Of a DNA stretch of 64,000 nt, positions 43,113 through 50,241 are shown one piece after another. Origin of the DNA: Embleya sp042956465 (GTDB lineage: Bacteria > Actinomycetota > Actinomycetes > Streptomycetales > Streptomycetaceae); contig NZ_JBIBGL010000016.1 of the NCBI RefSeq assembly GCF_042956465.1, positions 1 through 64,000 of the forward strand, given 5' to 3'. Under the pieces are notes generated by a model that did no database searches, had not been told where the DNA came from, and saw only the letters and a program-made list of their open reading frames with translations. The first letter of the stretch is position 1; each line of letters starts with the position of its first letter. Position numbers and translations under genes: made by a program.

Positions 43113-43747
43113 GGGTGCGGGCTCGCCTTCGTTACGGGCCTCAGCGTCAGCCGGGGCAGGAACCAGTGGGCCAGTGGCCCGATGGAGAGGGTGAACACGA
43201 CCGTGCCGATGCCGACCGTCCCGCCCAGCAGCACACCCGCCAGCAGGACGCTCGCCTCGATCACGGTGCGGCCCACCCGGATCGAGTGACCGCGGGCGGC
43301 CCACCCGGTCATCAGCCCGTCGCGCGGGCCCGGGCCCAGGCCGGCGCCGATGTACAACCCGGTGGCGAGCGCGGTCACCACGACACCGGCGACCAGCAGG
43401 ACCGCCCGCACCGGCAGGTTCTCCGGCGCCGGCAGCAGCCCCAGCAGCGCGTCCACCACCAGACCGACCACCACGACGTTGGCGATCGTGCCGATCCCGG
43501 GTCGTTGCCGCAGCGGGATCCACAACAGCAGCACCAGGACGGCGGTGCCGATCACGATCCGCCCGAACGGCAGCCCGGTGCGCTCCGCGACGCCTTCGTG
43601 CAGCACGTTCCAGGCGTCCAGGCCCAGCCGTGCCCGCACCATCAGCGCGATGCCGACGCCGAACAGGGTCAGGCCGAGAAACAGCCGGACCAACCGATTC
43701 GGCAGGCGATCGAGTGTGCGCACGGAGCATCCGGCCTTCCTGGGCAC
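42998..43747 (-). CDS. YczE/YyaS/YitT-like integral membrane protein
   Basis: This 249-residue protein has about five hydrophobic helices and the family motif FLGLTLFGVGIALMVRARLG at residues 23-42, with GAGLGPGPRDGLM in the middle. The function of the family is poorly known; YczE was linked to surfactin production in Bacillus and YitT-like proteins to transport. The hydrophobic core ends at about residue 200, and the last 45 residues, rich in Ser, Pro, Thr and Gly, are read within the start of the PPOX gene. That tail is probably a chance extension due to a missing stop. Confidence 0.82.
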   Translation of the reverse strand: MPRKAGCSVRTLDRLPNRLVRLFLGLTLFGVGIALMVRARLGLDAWNVLHEGVAERTGLPFGRIVIGTAVLVLLLWIPLRQRPGIGTIANVVVVGLVVDALLGLLPAPENLPVRAVLLVAGVVVTALATGLYIGAGLGPGPRDGLMTGWAARGHSIRVGRTVIEASVLLAGVLLGGTVGIGTVVFTLSIGPLAHWFLPRLTLRPVTKASPHPWTRNSSAPTDAGSSPPSSGTAAPSSPRSPTSGSRTAG

Positions 43748-43805
43748 ACCGTCGGCGCCGACGTCACGGACATCGCGGACGTCGAGTCGGCGGAAGTAGT
43801 TGATG

Positions 43806-43843
43806 TGTCATGTAGATCGTCCGGGCAAGTACATGACATGTCA
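43806..43843. promoter_or_regulatory. MarR-type operator cluster
   Basis: TGTCATGTA at 43806-43814 pairs perfectly with TACATGACA at 43830-43838, and the palindrome TGACATGTCA occupies 43834-43843. The cluster sits 22-60 bp before the MarR start and between the divergent genes. Confidence 0.65.
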
Positions 43844-43865
43844 AGTAGCTGCTAGATTGGCAGCC

Positions 43866-44336
43866 ATGGCCCGTATCGAGGAGACGCCCTGGCTCGACCC
43901 GGGGCAGCAGCGCGCGTGGCGGGGATATCGCCGATTGCGGCTGCTCGTGGACACCCGGGTGGCTCGTGATCTGGCCGTCGACTCGGGTCTGTCCGATCCC
44001 GACTACGACGTGCTGTCCGAACTCTCCGAGGCGGCCGGACATCGGCGCAGGCTGGGCGAGTTGGCCGAGCGCATGTTGTGGTCGCAGAGCCGGATGTCGC
44101 ACCACGTCAAGCGCATGCAGCAGCGCGGCCTGGTCCGCCGCGAGGAGTGCGCGCGGGACGGGCGCGGCGCCGAGGTCGTGCTGACCGCCGAGGGGCTGCG
44201 GGTGATCGAGGAGGCCGCGCCGCGGCACGTCGCCTCGGTCCGACGGAACCTGATCGACCTGCTCAGCGCGGAGCAGATCGCGATGCTGGAGCAGATCGCG
44301 GACACCGTGGTCGAGCGCATCGAATCCCGCACCTGA
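43866..44336 (+). CDS. MarR family transcriptional regulator
   Basis: This 156-residue winged-helix protein contains the HTH segment LAERMLWSQSRMSHHVKRMQ (about residues 63-82) and a wing RREECARDGRGAEVVLT. It is of the branch that has ETPWLDPGQQRAWRGYRRL at its N-terminus. The upstream region contains overlapping TGTCATGTA-type inverted repeats, so it probably represses itself and the divergent YczE-PPOX genes. The ATG at 43866 was chosen over upstream in-frame ATGs that lie inside the operators. Confidence 0.92.
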   Translation: MARIEETPWLDPGQQRAWRGYRRLRLLVDTRVARDLAVDSGLSDPDYDVLSELSEAAGHRRRLGELAERMLWSQSRMSHHVKRMQQRGLVRREECARDGRGAEVVLTAEGLRVIEEAAPRHVASVRRNLIDLLSAEQIAMLEQIADTVVERIESRT

Positions 44337-44392
44337 CCCGCGGCCCGGACGCCCGCGGGCACCCGGGACGCCCACCCGCCGCCCGCATGGGC

Positions 44393-44428
44393 GCGAGCCG
44401 CCCGCGACCGAGGGCGTGGGCGGCTCGC
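44393..44428. terminator. Bidirectional terminator
   Basis: A perfect 11-bp stem (44393-44403 with 44418-44428) with 14-nt loop lies between the convergent MarR gene (stop 44336) and the SnoaL-like gene (stop 44511). Confidence 0.8.
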
Positions 44429-44510
44429 GGGAGACGGCCTCCGCCCGGGAATGCCTCGGCGGTGACCGTGCTGCCGCGCGACCCGACCTCCCCGGCGCGG
44501 GCGACGCCCG

Positions 44511-44942
44511 TCAGGCGCCCTGCGCGTAGCCCTTGGCGACGTGTTCGAGCCACCACTGCGGCGCGGCGTTCATCAGCGTGCCGAAGTCCCAGTAGTCGTG
44601 CCAGCGCACGATCTTCCCGTCCCGGAACTCGTGGATCGAGACGAACGGCAGGACCACCTGCTCGCCGCTCTCCCAGTGCCACTCCTCCGCGTGTTCGGTG
44701 ACCACCAGATCGCCTTCCGCGACGGTGCTCCTGTGGTGATGGATGTAGCCGGTGAGCATCTCCAGGCCCAGCCGCAACCGGGCCTCGACGGCGGCCGGCC
44801 CGGTCGCGCCGGGCCCGGGCGCGGCGACGTCCGTGTAGTGGCCGTCGTCGGCGAAAAAGGCCGCGACCTTGGCGAAGTCGCGGGCGTACAGGTCCTGCCA
44901 GAACTGCTCGATCAGCCGCTTGTTCGCGGTCGCGTCACTCAT
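44511..44942 (-). CDS. SnoaL-like / limonene-epoxide hydrolase fold protein
   Basis: This 143-residue NTF2-fold protein starts with the typical helix LIEQFWQDLYARDFAKVAAF and contains DDGHYTDVAAPGPGATG and IHEFRDGKIVRWHDYWD, characteristic of the SnoaL_2/LEH group. Members act as cyclases, hydrolases or simple binding proteins for small hydrophobic ligands. No polyketide genes adjoin it. It stands alone, 74 bp downstream of an acetyltransferase gene in the same direction, with no good hairpin between them, so co-transcription is possible. Confidence 0.88.
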   Translation of the reverse strand: MSDATANKRLIEQFWQDLYARDFAKVAAFFADDGHYTDVAAPGPGATGPAAVEARLRLGLEMLTGYIHHHRSTVAEGDLVVTEHAEEWHWESGEQVVLPFVSIHEFRDGKIVRWHDYWDFGTLMNAAPQWWLEHVAKGYAQGA

Positions 44943-45016
44943 GGCGCGCACCCTACGCACGGGCGCCGAAACTAAACAGAGGCAAGCTTCTCGGCGGCAG
45001 ACTTCTCGGCGCGGGG

Positions 45017-45562
45017 TCAGCTCCGGTCGAGCAGCAGCGCGGTGAGCAGCGGCGCGTCCGGCCAGGCCGGACACAGATCGCCGAGCACCCGGTAACCCCA
45101 CCGCTCGTAGAGCGCGAGGACCCTCGGGTGGGTCGGATCCACCAGCAGGGTCACCCGCTGCTCGGTCCGGGCCGCCAGCAGCGTGTCGTGAATGGTGCGG
45201 GCCGCGCCCGATCCGCGCCACGGTTCGCGGACCATCAGCTCGTTGAGCGCGAACGTGCGCCGACCGTCCTCCTCGATGTCCACCGCGGGTACCGGATCGG
45301 TCAGTCCGATCCACCAGCGCGCACCGGCCTGGAGCGTGTAGCCGAACGCGTAGCCGACCGGGACGTCCCGGCTCCAGCCCACGACACACTCGAAGCCCGG
45401 CGCGGCGGCGTAGCCGGCCAACCGCTCCGCGAAGCTGTGCACCGAGTGGAAGGGGCGGTCCAGATCGGCCGCGTACACCTCCGCGTAGACGTCGAGCAGC
45501 ACCTGCCGGATCTCGTCGAGGTCGCCGCCTCGGTGATGGGTCCGCTCGATCTCGGTAGCCAC
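45017..45562 (-). CDS. GNAT family N-acetyltransferase
   Basis: This 181-residue cytoplasmic acetyltransferase uses acetyl-CoA. The pyrophosphate-binding signature appears in MVREPWRGSGAARTIHDTLL (about residues 110-129), after beta strand FALNEL, and the C-terminal ALYERWGYRVLG is the usual last motif. The substrate amine is unknown. A GTG start at 45562 is used. It faces the plus-strand decarboxylase across 149 bp with no obvious dyad. Confidence 0.88.
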   Translation of the reverse strand: MATEIERTHHRGGDLDEIRQVLLDVYAEVYAADLDRPFHSVHSFAERLAGYAAAPGFECVVGWSRDVPVGYAFGYTLQAGARWWIGLTDPVPAVDIEEDGRRTFALNELMVREPWRGSGAARTIHDTLLAARTEQRVTLLVDPTHPRVLALYERWGYRVLGDLCPAWPDAPLLTALLLDRS

Positions 45563-45711
45563 GTTTCCTCCAGGTAGAGGTCATCGGCCCCCGGGCGGAT
45601 CTTCCCCCGCCCCGCGCACGCCCACGCTCCGACGCCCTGATGAACCGTCAACGACCTTGCCCAGTACGGAAATACTCGACGCGGACCGGGTTCGCATGAT
45701 CCCCTGCCGGT

Positions 45712-47211
45712 ATGGCTGACCCCCTCCACGAACGCGACCTCGCCCGGCCCGCCCTCGACCTGGTGGCCAGGGCCGCCGGGCCCTATCTGGAGGCGCTTCC
45801 CGAGCTGCCGGTCCGGGATGCGGCCGCCGACGTGCTCTTCGACCGGCTGGGTGGACCGCTGCCCGAGCGCGGCGACGGCACGCTGGCCGGCGTCGAGGAA
45901 CTGCTCGACATCGGCACCCGCGCCGCGATGCAGTCCTCGGGGCCCCGGTTCTTCCACTTCGTCGTCGGCGGCGCCACGCCCGCCGCCCAGGCCGGCGACT
46001 GGATCACCGCACTGCTGGACCAGGCGGGCGGGCTGTGGGCCGCGTCGCCGCTCGCGACCGAGGCCGAGACGGTGGTGCTCGGCTGGCTCAAGGACCTGTT
46101 CGGGCTGCCCGACGCGTACGGCGGCGTGCTCACCCCGAGCGCCACCCTCGCCAATCTCACCGCGCTCACCTGCGCGCGCCACTGGTGGGCCGGGCAGCAC
46201 GGCGTCGACGTGAGCGCCGACGGGCTCGCCGGACTGCCGACCATGCCGGTGCTGGCGAGCGGATACGTGCATCCCAGCAACCGCAAGGCCTTGCAGATCC
46301 TGGGCTGCGGGCGGGACACGCTGCGGGTGTGCGCGCGTGATGCCGCGGGCCGGGTGGACATCGACGCGATGGAGCGAGCGCTGATCGAGATCGACGGACC
46401 CGCGGTGCTGATCGCCACCGCGGGCGAAGTCGACACCGGCGACTTCGACCCGATCGACGCGCTCGCCGATCTGGCCCGGCGCTACGGCGCGTGGCTGCAC
46501 GTGGACGGCGCGTTCGGCCTGTTCGCCGGCGTCTCGCCACGGCTGCGCCACCTGGTCCGCGGCGTCGAGCGGGCGCACTCGGTGGCCTCCGACGGGCACA
46601 AGTGGCTCAATGTGCCGTACGAGAGCGGCTTCGCCTTCGTGCGCGACGCCGAGCTGATGGGCAGGGCGTTCGGCGCGTGGAACGCCCCGTACCTGCCCGG
46701 CGCCGGCGACACGCACCTCAACTACGCCGCACTCGGGCCGGAATCCTCGCGCCGGGCCCGGGCGTTGCCGATCTGGGCCACGCTGCGCGCGTACGGCAGG
46801 TCCGGATACCGGGCGATGATCGAGCGGCACCACGACCTGGCGACCCACCTCGGCACGCTGGTCGAGCAGGCCCCGGATCTGGAACTGCTGGCTCCGGTCC
46901 GGCTGTGCGTGGTGTGCCTGCGCTACCGCCCGGACGCGGCGCTCGGCGAGGCCGAACTCGACGAGCTGAACCGCCGGCTCGGCGCCGAACTCAACGAGGA
47001 CGGTCGGGTGTACGCCGGCACCACCGTGTACGAGGGCCGGGTCGCGCTGCGACCAGCGATCGTGAACTGGCGAACCACCGCGGCGGACGTCGAACTGTTC
47101 GCGCACGTGGTCCGGGAGATCGGTGCGCGGGTGACGGCGGACCTGCGTGCGGGTGTGCCGGCGCGTGCCGAGGAGCCGGAGTCGAGCGGCGACGCAGGCG
47201 CCCTCGAATAA
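45712..47211 (+). CDS. PLP-dependent aromatic-L-amino-acid/glutamate decarboxylase family protein
   Basis: This 499-residue group II decarboxylase should remove CO2 from an aromatic or related amino acid, or act as an aldehyde synthase. The PLP lysine is in VASDGHKWLNVPYESG, the family His in GYVHPSNRKALQILG and the Asp in WLHVDGAFGLFAG. The N-terminal substrate region begins GPRFFHFVVGGATP. It is monocistronic, without a clear ribosome site before the ATG. Its C-terminal tail (after about 480) is Glu/Ala/Gly-rich. A small membrane protein gene follows after 64 bp. Confidence 0.92.
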   Translation: MADPLHERDLARPALDLVARAAGPYLEALPELPVRDAAADVLFDRLGGPLPERGDGTLAGVEELLDIGTRAAMQSSGPRFFHFVVGGATPAAQAGDWITALLDQAGGLWAASPLATEAETVVLGWLKDLFGLPDAYGGVLTPSATLANLTALTCARHWWAGQHGVDVSADGLAGLPTMPVLASGYVHPSNRKALQILGCGRDTLRVCARDAAGRVDIDAMERALIEIDGPAVLIATAGEVDTGDFDPIDALADLARRYGAWLHVDGAFGLFAGVSPRLRHLVRGVERAHSVASDGHKWLNVPYESGFAFVRDAELMGRAFGAWNAPYLPGAGDTHLNYAALGPESSRRARALPIWATLRAYGRSGYRAMIERHHDLATHLGTLVEQAPDLELLAPVRLCVVCLRYRPDAALGEAELDELNRRLGAELNEDGRVYAGTTVYEGRVALRPAIVNWRTTAADVELFAHVVREIGARVTADLRAGVPARAEEPESSGDAGALE

Positions 47212-47275
47212 CTTTGCGACCGCACCGCGTGAACCAAGACTTCCGGGGCAGACGTCCGGGCGGAGGTGGTTCAAG

Positions 47276-47446
47276 ATGATTCCGCTGCTTGTAGTGCTTT
47301 TGCTCGCTTTGATCCTGTTCGGTGCAGGATTCGCCCTCAAGGCTCTCTGGTGGATCGCCATCATCGTATTGGTGCTGTGGGCCCTCGGGTTCGTCTTCCG
47401 CAGCGCCGGCGCGGGTGGTCGTCGCGGGCGTTGGTACCGCTGGTAG
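47276..47446 (+). CDS. Small hydrophobic membrane protein (56 residues)
   Basis: The frame MIPLLVVLLLALILFGAGFA followed by LKALWWIAIIVLVLWALGFV gives two adjoining membrane helices with a basic Arg/Trp-rich tail (RRGRWYRW). Proteins of this length and pattern are widespread in streptomycetes and annotated as hydrophobic protein; their role is unknown. GGAGGT eight bases before the ATG at 47276 is a strong ribosome site and decides the start. A perfect terminator hairpin follows at once. Confidence 0.85.
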   Translation: MIPLLVVLLLALILFGAGFALKALWWIAIIVLVLWALGFVFRSAGAGGRRGRWYRW

Positions 47447-47470
47447 CCGACGCGTCGCCGAACCACCGGA

Positions 47471-47501
47471 GACGGGGCCCGTCCAGGTGACGGGCCCCGT
47501 C
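47471..47501 (+). terminator. Terminator of small membrane protein gene
   Basis: A perfect 13-bp stem (47471-47483 with 47489-47501) with a CAGGT loop lies 24 bp past the stop codon. Confidence 0.9.
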
Positions 47502-47704
47502 GCCGCGCCCGGAATCGGTCGATGCGTCTCGTGCCCGATCGGGCACGACGTGCCGTCGAAACGATTTTGCGCAGGGGTCTGGACGGCGGAACGGTAGGAG
47601 TACTTTGGGGAGACCGAGGGCACCTCGTATGCCGTCATCCATGGCGGCGTCGTCTGCGGCGATCCGGACATCCGCGCACCAGACCGACCAGAGGATTCGA
47701 ACCC

Positions 47705-47983
47705 ATGTACTCACAGCACTCGATCGCGGGACACCGCCGAAGCGCTCGACCGGAGACCACGGTCGAGATGACCTACGGCCTGGCCTGCACGATGTGCGGC
47801 CGCGACCTGCGGGCCACGGCGGAGCGACCCGCGCACGACGCGGTGCCGGTCGGACACGTGGAGGGGCGGCAGACCTTCGCGTGCCGAGGGGTGTGTGCCC
47901 GGTTCGCGAGCGGTTCGGCGGACGGGATCGCCGAGGAACCGGTGCCCCTGGACGAGCGGGTGGCGGCCTTCCCGGCCGAGTGA
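47705..47983 (+). CDS. Small Cys-containing hypothetical protein (92 residues)
   Basis: The protein begins MYSQHSIAGHRRSARP and contains CTMCGRD (C-x2-C) and FACRGVC (C-x3-C) about 30 residues apart, which could form one zinc or Fe-S site. The acidic C-terminus ends FPAE. I do not recognise the family. The ATG at 47705 is preceded by AGAGGA; the longer in-frame start at 47522 would add an Arg-rich segment with no similarity. It is followed after 100 bp by the LigD-type polymerase gene in the same direction, so a shared transcript is possible. Confidence 0.65.
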   Translation: MYSQHSIAGHRRSARPETTVEMTYGLACTMCGRDLRATAERPAHDAVPVGHVEGRQTFACRGVCARFASGSADGIAEEPVPLDERVAAFPAE

Positions 47984-48083
47984 GGTCCGCGAGGCCGACC
48001 CGGCGATCGCCCGATCCCGTGCGGCGAATCGGCGATCGGTCGACCCGATGCATCGAAACACGGCATCGGGGGACCTTTCCGAT

Positions 48084-48965
48084 ATGCCGGACCGCATCGC
48101 CACGACAGTCGAGGGACGCTCGCTGACGCTCACCCACCTGGACAAGGTGTGGTGGCCCCAGACCGGATACACCAAGGGCCAGGCGCTGGACTACTACGCC
48201 CGGCTCGCCCCGGTCCTGCTCCCGCACGTCACCGGACGCCCGGCCACGTTCATCCGCTTTCCGCACGGCGTGGACGGCGGCGGCCGCTTCTACAACAAGA
48301 ACGTGCCGGCGGGCGCGCCCGACTGGGTGCGCACGATCGAGGTGATCGGCCGGGACGAGAACAGGCGGCACGTCGACGTCGACTCGCTGCCCACCCTGAT
48401 GTGGGTGGCCAATCTGTCCGCGATCGAGCTCCACGTGCCGCAGTGGGGTGTCGACCCGGACGGCCACGACCGGCTCGTGCTCGATCTGGACCCCGGGCCC
48501 GGCGCGGGTCTGCCCGAGTGCCGCCGGGTCGCGCTGCTGGCCCGCGACCTGCTCGCGGCGGACGGGCTGACCTGCGTGGTCAAGACCTCGGGCAGCAAGG
48601 GGCTGCACCTGTACGCGGCCCTGGAACCGACACCGGAGGCGGCGGTCGGCGCGTACGCCAAGGCGCTCGCGGTGCGCCTGGAGCGGGAGCATCCCGAACT
48701 GGTCGTGCATCGGATGGCCAAGAACCTGCGCACGAACCACGTGTTCGTGGACTGGAGTCAGAACGCGAGCGCGAAGACCACCGCCGCGCCGTACACGCTG
48801 CGCGCGCAGCCCGAACCGACCGTGTCCACGCCGGTGTCCTGGGCCGAGATCGAGTCGGACGCGGACCTGGTGTTCGGCCCGGCGCAGGTGCTGGAGCGGG
48901 TGGAGCGGGACGGCGACGGATTCGCGCCGCTGCTCGCCGCGGAGACGACCGGCCGGCTGCCGTAG
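48084..48965 (+). CDS. LigD-type DNA polymerase/primase domain protein (NHEJ)
   Basis: This 293-residue stand-alone polymerase domain of the archaeo-eukaryotic primase family adds ribo- or deoxynucleotides in bacterial end joining. Key motifs are LTHLDKVWWPQTGYTKG at the N-terminus, RFPHGVDGGGRFYNKNVP, the metal-binding LVLDLDPGPG (Asp-x-Asp) and VVKTSGSKGLHLYA (the conserved GSKGLH). In many bacteria this domain is fused to a ligase; here the ligase is a separate convergent gene 138 bp away. The ATG at 48084 begins the conserved region; an ATG at 48048 is an alternative. No Ku gene lies in the window. Confidence 0.92.
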   Translation: MPDRIATTVEGRSLTLTHLDKVWWPQTGYTKGQALDYYARLAPVLLPHVTGRPATFIRFPHGVDGGGRFYNKNVPAGAPDWVRTIEVIGRDENRRHVDVDSLPTLMWVANLSAIELHVPQWGVDPDGHDRLVLDLDPGPGAGLPECRRVALLARDLLAADGLTCVVKTSGSKGLHLYAALEPTPEAAVGAYAKALAVRLEREHPELVVHRMAKNLRTNHVFVDWSQNASAKTTAAPYTLRAQPEPTVSTPVSWAEIESDADLVFGPAQVLERVERDGDGFAPLLAAETTGRLP

Positions 48966-49051
48966 GCGTCACCGGGCGCAGGGTTCGCGGCGGAGGGGCG
49001 TCCGCGGGCACCCACGGGGCTTCTCCGGGGCTTCCACCGGGCAAGCGGCGC

Positions 49052-49083
49052 GCGGGCCCCGGTACGCCGGGTGCGGGGCCCGC
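49052..49083. terminator. Bidirectional terminator between LigD-type polymerase and ligase genes
   Basis: A perfect 10-bp stem (49052-49061 with 49074-49083) with 12-nt loop stands between the convergent genes. Confidence 0.7.
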
Positions 49084-49102
49084 TCGGCCGGTCGGGTGCG
49101 AT

Positions 49103-50053
49103 TCAGTCCTCGGCCAGGTCCGGGCGCAGGCGGTGCCAGGAGGGATGGCGCAACAGGCCCGCGCGGGTGCGCATCGCGTACCGGACCTCGCCGACCAGCC
49201 GCGGCAACACCCAGTGCGCGCCGACCACCGGCGGGCGCGGCGTGAACGGACACGTGTCGGTCGCGGACACCCGCAGGAACTCGCCGAGCACCTCCCGGTC
49301 CCGATCGCCGAAGCCGGTGCCCACCGCGCCGACGTAGCGCAACAGCCCCTCCTCGCGCACCCCTACCAGCAGCGCGCCGGGCAACCCGGTGAGCCGACCG
49401 CGCCCGGGCAGCCAGCCGCCCACGATCACGTCCAGGGTCTGCACGTGCCGGATCTTCACCCAGTTCGGCGAGCGCCGGCCGGGTGTGTACACCGAGTCCA
49501 GGCGCTTGCAGACCAGCCCCTCCAGGCCCTCCGCCCGGGTCGCCGCGAGCGCGGTTTCGCCGTGGCCGACCAGCGCGGCCGGCGTCGACCAGTGCGGGCC
49601 GCGTAGATCGAGCCCTTCGAGCGCCCGGCGCCGATCGGCGTACGAGCGGTGGATCAGCGACCTGCCGGCCAGGAACAACACGTCGAACAGCAGCAGCCGC
49701 ACGGGTACCCGAGCGCGCATCCGAGCGGCCTCGGCCGGATGATCGACCAGTGCCATCCGGGGCTGTAGGCGTTCGAAGTCGCTGTGTCCGCGCTCGTCCA
49801 AGGCGACCACCTCGCCGTCCAGCACGGCCGAGCGGGTACCGAGCACCGTGCGCAGTGCGTGCAACTCGGGATAGGCCGCGGTGATGTCCGCTCCCGAGCG
49901 CGACCGCAACACCACCGTGCCGTCCCCCGGGAGGTAGCCGACACACCGTTGACCGTCCAACTTCGTCTCGTACGCCCAGCGATCGTCCTCGGCGGCCGGC
50001 GGCAGCGCGCCCGTGGTGGCGAGCATGGGCGGATACACCGGCAGATCGGCCAT
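49103..50053 (-). CDS. ATP-dependent DNA ligase (LigD/LigC type)
   Basis: This 316-residue ligase seals nicks using ATP. Adenylation motif I is ETKLDGQRCVGYL with nucleophile Lys in KLDGQR; motif III appears in LFDVLFLAGR, motif IV in LEGLVCKRLDSVYTPGRRS and motif V in WVKIRH. The OB domain follows. The size fits a stand-alone LigC/LigD ligase domain. The ATG at 50053 begins MADLPVYPPMLAT, the normal family start; the continuous open frame upstream is antisense-like shadow of the repeat protein. It is convergent with the polymerase gene, and lies 188 bp downstream of the giant repeat protein gene. Confidence 0.93.
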   Translation of the reverse strand: MADLPVYPPMLATTGALPPAAEDDRWAYETKLDGQRCVGYLPGDGTVVLRSRSGADITAAYPELHALRTVLGTRSAVLDGEVVALDERGHSDFERLQPRMALVDHPAEAARMRARVPVRLLLFDVLFLAGRSLIHRSYADRRRALEGLDLRGPHWSTPAALVGHGETALAATRAEGLEGLVCKRLDSVYTPGRRSPNWVKIRHVQTLDVIVGGWLPGRGRLTGLPGALLVGVREEGLLRYVGAVGTGFGDRDREVLGEFLRVSATDTCPFTPRPPVVGAHWVLPRLVGEVRYAMRTRAGLLRHPSWHRLRPDLAED

Positions 50054-50241
50054 GGGGTGAACGTGGTCGGCACGGCCGCCCGGTACACGCCGGGTCCCCC
50101 GAACGGTCCAGGTCCCGCCCGACGGGGTTCGCCGGACGGACCGCGGACCGCGCGGGCCGGGCCGGACCCGGACCCTGTGGGGACCCGCACCCGAACCCGG
50201 TCCGCGCTCGGCCGCCCTCGGCGGATCGGCGGGTCGATGGG

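Noticed and set aside
47692..47720. GGTTCGAATCC-like T-arm of a tRNA on the minus strand
   Set aside because: No pairing acceptor, D-arm or anticodon arm can be drawn around it; it is just upstream of a protein start.
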